This document shows, one piece after another, positions 1-5,814 of a stretch of 7,764 nucleotides of DNA. This DNA is from Bordetella parapertussis (lineage in GTDB: Bacteria > Pseudomonadota > Gammaproteobacteria > Burkholderiales > SG8-41), in assembly GCA_945863085.1 (NCBI GenBank), contig CAMBCD010000121.1, positions 1-7,764 of the forward strand, read 5' to 3'. The notes under the pieces are model-generated. The model had not been told where the DNA came from. It searched no databases and saw only the letters and a program-made list of their open reading frames with translations. The first letter of the stretch is position 1; each line of letters begins with the position of its first letter. The position numbers were made by a program, and so were the translations under genes.

Positions 1-150
1 ATCGCGGCGAAAAACGAACGCAGCTGGGCGCCTGCGGCCTGGGCGTGGTTGCGGGGTGTGCTGGCCAAAGGCATGAAGCCGAAGGCACCCGCAAAAAGGA
101 AAGTAACTGCGAAAAAATCCGCAAAGAAAAAAGCTGTCAAGAAAAAATAA
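1..150 (+). CDS. C-terminal end of an unidentified protein with a lysine-rich tail (partial)
   Basis: Frame 1 is open from the left edge to a TAA at 148-150, giving 49 visible residues; the start lies outside the window. The first part (AAKNERSWAPAAWAWLRGVL) could be a short amphipathic, tryptophan-rich helix. The last 25 residues contain 12 lysines and one arginine mixed with alanine, ending in KKKAVKKK. Low-complexity Lys/Ala tails of this kind occur at the ends of various betaproteobacterial proteins, where they may bind nucleic acid or other polyanions; that role is an inference. I do not recognise the family from so short a fragment. It converges with the LysR gene, leaving a 170-bp gap. 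That it is coding is supported by the open frame and biased composition, but the fragment is short. Confidence 0.6.
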   Translation: MAAKNERSWAPAAWAWLRGVLAKGMKPKAPAKRKVTAKKSAKKKAVKKK

Positions 151-175
151 CGCGGCGGTCAGGCAACAACAAAAC

Positions 176-228
176 GGCGCATCGGCACCGGCTCCCAATC
201 AACCGTGGAATCTCAAGCTCGATGCGCC
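176..228 (-). terminator. Candidate intrinsic terminator of the LysR gene
   Basis: A perfect 9-bp inverted repeat, GGCGCATCG at 176-184 and CGATGCGCC at 220-228, encloses 35 nt. Read leftward, the stem is followed by a T-rich run (GTTTTGTTGTTG, complement of 164-175), as expected for a terminator of the leftward LysR gene, whose stop lies about 90 nt upstream. No T-run follows it rightward, so it should work in one direction only. The long loop weakens the case. Confidence 0.35.
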
Positions 229-320
229 TGCCTGTCTCCCGCCCTTCTCGAACAGGGCCTGAGTGTCAGCACTGCAAAAGCGCCTGTTCACCGGAAAATG
301 GCATGACGTTTAACATCACA

Positions 321-1232
321 TCAGGACCGGGGGCGCCTCCCCTGTCCCCACCGCCTCTTCAGCATCGCCAGAAACTCCTGCGCTGCCGGTGACAGCGTCA
401 CGCCGCGGCGGCGGATCACCGCCAGAGTGCGCGTCAGTTTTGGCTCGACCAGCGGCCGGCTCACGAGCCTTGAATCCTTTTTTCCCGCCAGCGCCAGCAT
501 CGGCACCGCAATCACACCGATGCCGGCCTCGACCAGGCCGAGGCCGGTCGAGAAGGAATGCTGCACCTCATAGGTCCAGCGCTGCTGCGGCAGGTTGCCG
601 GGCAGGCCGAAATCGAGCAGCGCGCGGTTGCCGCTCATGCGCCCGACGGTGATCACGCGGTGTGCCGCGAGTTCGGCCCATTTCACGCTTTTCCTTTTCG
701 CCAGCGGATGGTTCCTGTGGCAGGCCAGCACAAAGGGATCGCCGAACAGCGCCTCGGTTTCGATCTCGGGCTCCTCGGGACCGGACAGCGTCAGACCGAA
801 TTCGGCCTCGCCGCGCAGCACCGCCTGCAGCACTTCGTTGGCATGCACGTCGAGGATGCGGATGCGGTTGTCGGGATGTTTGGCGCTGTAATCGCGGATC
901 ACCGGTGGCAGGATGTGCATCGCCGCGGTCGGCACGCAGGCGAGCGCGACCTGCCCCGATCCGTGTTTCGCCATGTCACGCAGCCCGCTGATCGAGGTTT
1001 CCAGTTCCTCGATCAGGCGCCGCGCCTGCGGCAGGAAATCGCGCCCGACCGCCGTCAGGCGCACCCGCCGCGTGGTGCGGTCGAGCAGGCGCACGCCGAG
1101 ATCGGCCTCCAGTTTGCTGATGCGCCGTGAAAGCGCCGACTGCGACAGGTGCAGCGCCTGTGCCGCCTTCTGGAAGCTGCCAAGTTCCGCAATGCGGGCA
1201 AAGGCCTGGAGGCCGTGGACGTCGAGGTTCAT
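321..1232 (-). CDS. LysR-family transcriptional regulator
   Basis: This 303-residue protein has the usual LysR-type length and layout. An N-terminal winged helix-turn-helix (about residues 4-63) contains the signature GSFQKAAQALHLSQSALSRR from residue 18, followed by KLEADLGVRLLDRTTRRVRLT. A linker helix leads into a periplasmic-binding-protein-like effector domain (about 90-295). Such proteins are cytoplasmic, usually tetrameric, and typically activate a divergently transcribed neighbour when a small metabolite binds while repressing their own gene. Here the neighbour across a 184-bp gap is the TcuA-like dehydrogenase. Salmonella tcuABC is likewise controlled by a LysR-type activator, TcuR, so this is probably the local regulator, sensing a di- or tricarboxylate. 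The start is the ATG at 1230-1232; it has no strong Shine-Dalgarno sequence. Family is sure; ligand and targets are inferred. Confidence 0.93.
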   Translation of the reverse strand: MNLDVHGLQAFARIAELGSFQKAAQALHLSQSALSRRISKLEADLGVRLLDRTTRRVRLTAVGRDFLPQARRLIEELETSISGLRDMAKHGSGQVALACVPTAAMHILPPVIRDYSAKHPDNRIRILDVHANEVLQAVLRGEAEFGLTLSGPEEPEIETEALFGDPFVLACHRNHPLAKRKSVKWAELAAHRVITVGRMSGNRALLDFGLPGNLPQQRWTYEVQHSFSTGLGLVEAGIGVIAVPMLALAGKKDSRLVSRPLVEPKLTRTLAVIRRRGVTLSPAAQEFLAMLKRRWGQGRRPRS

Positions 1233-1261
1233 AAGTCATGCAGCCACCACCGGCGCACCTG

Positions 1262-1287
1262 CCCTTCGACGGGCTCAGGGCGAACGG
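1262..1287. repeat. Imperfect palindromic interspersed repeat (CCCTTCG...CGAACGG type)
   Basis: The 26-bp segment begins CCCTTCG and ends CGAACGG, arms that pair at six of seven positions, around the core ACGGGCTCAGGG. From general knowledge, close variants of this sequence are scattered between genes in many Proteobacteria. Here it lies in the leader of the LysR gene, between its start codon and the shared promoter region, so it would be transcribed into the 5' untranslated RNA. Only one copy is present in the window; its repetitive nature rests on recognition. Confidence 0.55.
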
Positions 1288-1327
1288 TGGGCGGAGCTGA
1301 TCCTTGATTGATGCGGAATGGCGAACA

Positions 1328-1341
1328 ATTATTGCAACAAT
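1328..1341. promoter_or_regulatory. Candidate LysR operator palindrome
   Basis: The 14-bp site has the form ATTnTTGCAAnAAT and is a palindrome except at the two n positions. The hexamer AACAAT also occurs twice as a direct repeat with 12-bp periodicity (1324-1329 and 1336-1341). The site abuts the upstream edge of the candidate tcuA -35 box and covers the candidate -10 box of the LysR gene. That position suits activation of one gene and autorepression of the other. It does not match the T-N11-A LysR consensus, so assignment to this regulator is inferred from position. Confidence 0.4.
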
Positions 1342-1355
1342 CTCATTTTACTCAA
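1328..1355 (-). promoter_or_regulatory. Candidate promoter of the LysR gene
   Basis: Read leftward, TTGAGT (1355-1350; four of six to the sigma-70 -35 box) is followed after 16 bp by AATAAT (1333-1328; five of six to the -10 box). Its -35 overlaps that of the divergent tcuA promoter, so the two promoters would compete. The implied leader is about 90 nt and includes the interspersed repeat at 1262-1287. Confidence 0.35.
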
Positions 1356-1375
1356 GAGTGCCGGGGACGGATAAT
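1347..1375 (+). promoter_or_regulatory. Candidate promoter of the tcuA-like operon
   Basis: TTTACT at 1347-1352 (four of six to the -35 box) and GATAAT at 1370-1375 (five of six to the -10 box) are separated by the optimal 17 bp. Transcription would start near 1382, leaving a leader of about 35 nt that carries the ribosome-binding site GAAAGG at 1402-1407. A weak -35 with an upstream palindrome is typical of an activator-dependent promoter. Confidence 0.45.
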
Positions 1376-1416
1376 CGCGGCCTCCCCTGAAATCCGCCAG
1401 CGAAAGGTTCCACAAT

Positions 1417-2904
1417 ATGCAACAGGAATTCGACGTCATCGTCGTCGGCAAAGGCAATGCCGCCATGTGCGCCGCCCTCTCCGCCCATGACCAGGGCGCC
1501 AAAGTCGCCATCCTTGAAGCCGCCACTGAAGACGAAGGCGGCGGCAACAGCCGTTTCGCCGGCGGCGTAATGCGTTTTGCCTACGACACCGTCGAAGACC
1601 TGACCAAGATCACCGACATCACGCCGCAGGAAATCGCCGAAACCGATTTCGGCACCAACACCCGCGAGGAATTCCTCGACAAGATCCACCAGCTCACCGC
1701 CTACCGCACCGACCCCGACCTGTCGGAATATCTGGTCAATGAGAGCCTGCCGACGATGATCTGGCTGCGCGAAAAAGGCGTGAAGTTCGTGCCCAACTGG
1801 GGCCGCCAGTCGGCAGTGGTCGACGGCAAGCGCAAATTCTTCGGCAACATGCCGATCGAAGCCCACGGCGGCGGCGCCGGCCTGGTGCAGTACCTCGACA
1901 AGGCGGTCAAAAAAGCCGGCATCCCGGTGCATTTCGAAACCCGTGCGATCAAGCTGCTGTATGACGGCGCCACCGTCAGCGGCGTGCAGGTGCGGCAAAA
2001 GGGCAAGTCTTTCGAGATGAAAGCCAAGGCCGTGGTGCTGGCCTGCGGCGGCTTCGAAGCCAATCCCGAAATGCGCGCGCGTTACCTCGGCCCGGGCTGG
2101 GAACTGGCGAAGGTGCGCGGCTCGCGCTTCAACGTCGGTGACGGCCTGAAAATGGCGCTGGACATCGGCGCGGCACCCTACGGCAACTGGTCGGGCTGCC
2201 ATGCCACCGGCTGGGACCGTTACGCGCCGGAATTCGGCGACGTCAATGTCGGCGACCAGTTCCAGAAACACAGCTACATTTTCGGCCTGCTGATCAACGC
2301 CGAAGGCAAACGGTTTGTCGACGAGGGTTACGACTTCCACTCCTTCACCTACGCCAAATATGGTGGTGAAGTGCTGAAGCAGCCGGGCCAGTTTGCGTGG
2401 CAGGTGTTTGATGCCAAGGTCACCAAGCTGCTGCGCTCCGAGTACCGCATCAAGTTCGTCACCAAGGTCAGCGCCAATACCCTGGAAGAACTCGCGACCA
2501 AGCTGGAAGGGGTCAACCCCGAGGGTTTCATAAAAACCGTGACTGACTACAACAACGCGGTGATGAAGGACGTGCCCTTCAACCACGTGATCAAGGACGG
2601 CAAGGGCACGACGGGCATCGAGCCGCCGAAATCAAACTGGGCGCAGGTGCTGGACACCCCGCCCTACGACGCCTATGCGACCACCTGCGGCATCACTTTC
2701 ACCTTCGGCGGACTGCGCATCGACAAGGAAACCGCGCAAGTCGTCGATTCGAACCAGTTGCCCATCCCCGGCCTGTACTGCGCCGGTGAAATGGTCGGCG
2801 GCCTGTTCTATTTCAATTACCCCAGCGGCACCGGGCTGGTGTCCGGCGCGGTGTTCGGCAAAATGGCTGGCACCTCCGCCGGCAAGGCTGCGGTGCAGGG
2901 CTGA
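1417..2904 (+). CDS. tcuA: TcuA-like FAD-dependent tricarballylate dehydrogenase
   Basis: This 495-residue flavoprotein belongs to the fumarate reductase/succinate dehydrogenase flavoprotein superfamily and resembles TcuA, which oxidises tricarballylate to cis-aconitate in Salmonella. The N-terminal dinucleotide-binding fold shows VVGKGNAA (residues 9-16) and the acidic strand end E34. GGGNSRFAGG (41-50) follows, then ACGGFEANPEM from 209, GDGLKMAL from 241 and WSGCHA (258-263). The C-terminal FAD-domain return shows TCGITFTFGGLRID (423-436), GLYCAGEM (452-459) and NYPSGTG (467-473). No signal peptide or heme motif is visible, so it is cytoplasmic, unlike the periplasmic flavocytochrome fumarate reductases. 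GAAAGG nine bases upstream supports the ATG at 1417. It is the first gene of the rightward block, divergent from the LysR gene. Subfamily is likely; substrate could be another succinate-like or tricarboxylic acid. Confidence 0.85.
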   Translation: MQQEFDVIVVGKGNAAMCAALSAHDQGAKVAILEAATEDEGGGNSRFAGGVMRFAYDTVEDLTKITDITPQEIAETDFGTNTREEFLDKIHQLTAYRTDPDLSEYLVNESLPTMIWLREKGVKFVPNWGRQSAVVDGKRKFFGNMPIEAHGGGAGLVQYLDKAVKKAGIPVHFETRAIKLLYDGATVSGVQVRQKGKSFEMKAKAVVLACGGFEANPEMRARYLGPGWELAKVRGSRFNVGDGLKMALDIGAAPYGNWSGCHATGWDRYAPEFGDVNVGDQFQKHSYIFGLLINAEGKRFVDEGYDFHSFTYAKYGGEVLKQPGQFAWQVFDAKVTKLLRSEYRIKFVTKVSANTLEELATKLEGVNPEGFIKTVTDYNNAVMKDVPFNHVIKDGKGTTGIEPPKSNWAQVLDTPPYDAYATTCGITFTFGGLRIDKETAQVVDSNQLPIPGLYCAGEMVGGLFYFNYPSGTGLVSGAVFGKMAGTSAGKAAVQG

Positions 2905-2909
2905 GGAGA
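2903..2909 (+). promoter_or_regulatory. Strong ribosome-binding site overlapping the tcuA stop codon
   Basis: GAGGAGA begins inside the TGA (2902-2904) that ends the dehydrogenase gene and lies six bases before the ATG at 2916. It fixes the start of the first MmgE/PrpD gene and implies that both genes are on one transcript, probably with coupled translation. Confidence 0.8.
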
Positions 2910-2915
2910 AACGTC

Positions 2916-4325
2916 ATGTCATCGAACAAAGCACCGCTGCTGCCCGATGCCACGCGCGACCTCGCGCGTTTCGGTGCGGCACTGCGTTATGAAGACATCC
3001 CCGCGGATGCCATTGCCCGCATCAAGCTGAGCCTGCTCGACAGCCTCGGCTGCTGCCTGTTCGGTGCCACGCTGCCGTGGACCAAAAAAGTGGCGGCGCT
3101 GGCCGAGCAGGAAGGCGCAAAACCCGTGGCCACGCTGATCGGCCTCGGTCGCAAAACCTCGGCGTCGCTGGCCGCGCTGGTCAACGGCACCTCAGGCCAC
3201 GCCTTCGAACTCGACGACATCCACAAGGAATCGATTGTCCACGCCGGCTCCATCGCGACGCCGGTTGCACTTGGTCTCGGTGAATCACGTGGCAAAGTTT
3301 CAGGACGTGACGTACTCACCGCGATGGTTGCCGGTTATGAAATCGGCCACCGTGTCGGCAATGCCGCAACCATGAGCCTGTTTTTCCGCGGTTTTCATCC
3401 GCAGGGCACCTCGGGTGTATTCGTTGCCGCGGCCACCGCAGCGCGCATGCTGAATCTTGACACCACGCAGTTCCAGCATGCCCTGGGCATGGCCGGCTCA
3501 CAGGCCGGCGGCCTGATGGCGGCGCAGGAAGGCGCGATGGTCAAACGTTTCCACAGCGGTCGCGCTGCGCAGAGCGGCGTCTACGCTGCACAACTCGCGG
3601 CAGATGGCTTCACCGGCATCCTTGATGCACTCGAAGCGCCGTACGGCGGTTACCTGTCGACTTATTCGGATAAACCGAATCCCTCTCGACTGACTGATGG
3701 TTTGGGCAAAACCTGGGAAACACTGAACGTCGGTTACAAGCCGCATGCCAGTGTGACCAGCATCCACAGTGCACTCGACGCGCTGTCGGAACTGATGAAG
3801 GAACACGGCCTCAAGGCCGCCGACATCGCCAAGGTCGAAACCGGCCTGTCGCCGATGACCCACGTGCATTGCGCCTGGGAATACAAGGCGCAGGGTGTCA
3901 CCGCGGCGCAAATGAATCTCTATTACGGCATGGCGGTGATCGCGCTTGACGGCGCGGCCTTCACCGAACAGTTCCGCGAAGCACGCCTGAGTGATCCGCA
4001 GATCCTTGATTTCATTTCGCGCATCACCGCGCATGTCGATGCCGAAATCGAAACAATGGGCGCGCCCTTCCGCCACGCCTCGCGGGTTAAAATCACCGCG
4101 CGCAACGGCAAGGTTTACGAAAAACTGTCGCTGCACCGCCGCGGCAGTCCGGAAAATCCGCTGTCACCGGAAGAAGTCGTGCACAAATTCCGCAACGTTG
4201 TCGCGCCGTGCATGGACAAAGCTGCGGCCGAAAAAATCATTGCAACGGTGGCCCAGTTTGAAACGCTCACCGATATCAGCAGCGTGATGCCGCTGCTGGG
4301 TGCTGCAGTGCGCACACCAAAGTAG
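2916..4325 (+). CDS. MmgE/PrpD-family protein, first of three
   Basis: This 469-residue cytoplasmic protein is full length for the MmgE/PrpD family, with an all-helical N-terminal domain (about 15-270) and an alpha/beta C-terminal domain (about 275-455). Matching motifs by eye to cis-aconitate decarboxylase (active-site D93, T97, H103, H159, K207, H277, Y318) gives: NGTSGHAFELDDIH (90-103) with E98 and I102 at the first two positions, then H109, H161 in GFHPQGTSG, K210 in MVKRFH, H284 in IHSALDAL and Y337 in NLYYG. The histidines, lysine and tyrosine are thus kept, so it should be active as a dehydratase, isomerase, epimerase or decarboxylase on a carboxylate. The usual aspartate is glutamate, so it is not an orthodox cis-aconitate decarboxylase. 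It follows the dehydrogenase by 11 bp, suggesting it acts on that enzyme's product. Confidence 0.92.
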   Translation: MSSNKAPLLPDATRDLARFGAALRYEDIPADAIARIKLSLLDSLGCCLFGATLPWTKKVAALAEQEGAKPVATLIGLGRKTSASLAALVNGTSGHAFELDDIHKESIVHAGSIATPVALGLGESRGKVSGRDVLTAMVAGYEIGHRVGNAATMSLFFRGFHPQGTSGVFVAAATAARMLNLDTTQFQHALGMAGSQAGGLMAAQEGAMVKRFHSGRAAQSGVYAAQLAADGFTGILDALEAPYGGYLSTYSDKPNPSRLTDGLGKTWETLNVGYKPHASVTSIHSALDALSELMKEHGLKAADIAKVETGLSPMTHVHCAWEYKAQGVTAAQMNLYYGMAVIALDGAAFTEQFREARLSDPQILDFISRITAHVDAEIETMGAPFRHASRVKITARNGKVYEKLSLHRRGSPENPLSPEEVVHKFRNVVAPCMDKAAAEKIIATVAQFETLTDISSVMPLLGAAVRTPK

Positions 4326-4409
4326 CAAATGGTAAAAATATATTAAGTAATTGATTTTATTGATAATTTTATAGACTCATTTTACAGACTCACTGAGGAA
4401 ATCCGCACC
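4326..4409 (+). other. A/T-rich intergenic leader between the first and second MmgE/PrpD genes
   Basis: This is the only sizeable gap in the operon. From about 4333 to 4385 it is almost entirely A and T, in sharp contrast to the GC-rich genes on both sides. It holds half of a long-range inverted repeat (4350-4373) and a direct repeat AGACTCA at 4373-4379 and 4386-4392. The ribosome-binding site GAGGAA (4395-4400) follows at once. TTGATA (4360-4365) and GATAAT (4362-4367) look like promoter hexamers, but I find no pair with good spacing. A secondary promoter or regulator site is possible; no terminator hairpin is visible. Confidence 0.5.
4350..4373 (-). repeat. Left copy of a 24-bp inverted repeat
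   Basis: The reverse complement of this segment matches 7362-7385 at 23 of 24 positions; the one difference is the ninth base (T here, A there). The shared perfect 15-bp core is ATCAATAAAATCAAT, itself two ATCAAT half-sites with 9-bp periodicity. The two copies lie 2,988 bp apart, outside the second and third MmgE/PrpD genes. No transposase, integrase or target duplication is evident. Confidence 0.7.
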
Positions 4410-5807
4410 ATGGCCAAACAATCCACCAGCGACAATCCCTACACCCGCGGCATGGCTGCCTTCGTCTCCGGGCTGACCTACGACAAGATTCCGGAAGAAG
4501 TCCGTCATCGCAACAAGCTGCTGATGCTGGATTCGCTGGGTTGCGCGCTGTACGGCGCGGACCTCGAATGGAGCCACATCCTGCAGGACACGCTGGAGCG
4601 CGTCGACAGCACCCGCCAGTGCAGCGTATGGGGGACAAAGAAAAAACTCTCGGCGCCGCATGCCGCGCTGGTCAACGGCACGCAGGTGCAGGGTTTCGAA
4701 CTGGATGACGTGCACCGCGCCGGTGTGCTGCATGTCGGCGCCGTGGTTTTGCCGTCGCTGATTTCCATCACTGAAATGAAACCGGGCATGAGCGGCAAGG
4801 AATTCCTGACCTCCGCCGTCGCCGGTTATGAAATCGGCCCGCGCGTCGGCCTGTGCATGGGCCCCTCGCATATCGCCTCGGGCTGGCATTCCGGTGCGAC
4901 GCTGGGCGTGTTCTCCGCCGCAGCCGGGGCAGCACGCGGCCTGAAACTCGACACCGACAAAACCGTGCACGCGCTGGGCATCGCCGGCACCCAGGCCGCG
5001 GGCCTGATGGCGGCGCAGTTCGGCGCGATGGTCAAACGCATGCATGCCGGCCGCTCGTCACAGTCCGGCCTCTACGGTGCGCTGTTTGCCGAAGCCGGCT
5101 TCACCGGCATTCTCAATGTGCTGGAAAGCGAATACGGCGGTTTCTGCACCACCATGTCGCAGTCCACCGACAAGTTCAACCTGAAGGAACTCACCGCAGA
5201 TCTCGGCGAAGTCTGGCAGACCATGGGCATCGCGCTGAAGTTCTACGCCTGCGTCGGCACCAACCACACCACGCTGGATGCGCTGCGCGACATGCGCAAA
5301 GAACGCCCCTTCACCCACAACGATGTGAAAAAGGTGGTCGTCCACGGCTCCGAAGTCACGGTGCACCATGTCGGCTGGCCGTACGAACCGCAGGGCCTGA
5401 CCTCGGCACAGTTGAACATGCCGTACTGCATCGCGGCCTGGCTGATCGAAAACGACTGCTTTGTCGACCAGTTCACTGAAGCCATGGTCGCCGACCCGCA
5501 ACGCATCGCGCTGTCGAAAAAAGTCGAAGTCATCCATGACCCGGCGATCACCGCGCTCGGCGCCAAACTGCGCCACAAGGTGCATGTCGAACTGCACCTC
5601 AACGACGGCAGCATCATGAAACGCACCGTCGAAGCCGCGCGCGGCAGCGAAAAACATTTTGCCAGCGATGCCGAGATCATCGAAAAATTCGAGAAACTCG
5701 CGGTCAAGGCCCTGCCGAAAGCGCGCGTCGAAGAACTGCGCGACGCGGTGATGGGCATCGAAAAACTGCCCGACGCCACCGTGCTGTCGAAGCTGCTGGC
5801 GGCGTAA
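4410..5807 (+). CDS. MmgE/PrpD-family protein, second of three
   Basis: This 465-residue protein is a second full-length MmgE/PrpD member. It is closer to the first copy than to the third: both share GLMAAQxGAMVKRxHxGR, then QSGxY and GFTGIL, and a tyrosine-glycine-glycine step afterwards. Positions matching the cis-aconitate decarboxylase active site are E97 in FELDDVH (96-102), V101, H108, H160 in GWHSGATLG, K209 in MVKRMH, H286 in NHTTLDAL and Y339 in NMPYC, so the core histidines, lysine and tyrosine are present. The histidine usually found in NGxxxHA is glutamine here (Q94). GAGGAA nine bases upstream supports the ATG at 4410. It has its own A/T-rich leader and only 7 bp separate it from the third copy, so these two probably form a tightly coupled pair. 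The reaction is unknown. Confidence 0.92.
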   Translation: MAKQSTSDNPYTRGMAAFVSGLTYDKIPEEVRHRNKLLMLDSLGCALYGADLEWSHILQDTLERVDSTRQCSVWGTKKKLSAPHAALVNGTQVQGFELDDVHRAGVLHVGAVVLPSLISITEMKPGMSGKEFLTSAVAGYEIGPRVGLCMGPSHIASGWHSGATLGVFSAAAGAARGLKLDTDKTVHALGIAGTQAAGLMAAQFGAMVKRMHAGRSSQSGLYGALFAEAGFTGILNVLESEYGGFCTTMSQSTDKFNLKELTADLGEVWQTMGIALKFYACVGTNHTTLDALRDMRKERPFTHNDVKKVVVHGSEVTVHHVGWPYEPQGLTSAQLNMPYCIAAWLIENDCFVDQFTEAMVADPQRIALSKKVEVIHDPAITALGAKLRHKVHVELHLNDGSIMKRTVEAARGSEKHFASDAEIIEKFEKLAVKALPKARVEELRDAVMGIEKLPDATVLSKLLAA

Positions 5808-5814
5808 CCCGGCA

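Noticed and set aside
250..289. GAACAGG/CCTGTTC inverted repeat downstream of the LysR stop as a terminator
   Set aside because: The stem is only 7 bp around a 26-nt loop, and no T-run follows in either direction. The 176-228 hairpin is the better candidate.
45..392. A 115-codon rightward open frame at the left edge
   Set aside because: It overlaps the lysine-rich reading frame and then the 3' end of the LysR gene on the other strand. Its composition is irregular and no ribosome-binding site is apparent.
1348..2586. A 412-codon leftward open frame opposite the TcuA-like gene
   Set aside because: Its product is rich in H, R, A, V and G without recognisable motifs, as expected for the antisense of a GC-rich gene. 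The opposite strand has a complete, motif-rich flavoprotein with a good ribosome-binding site.
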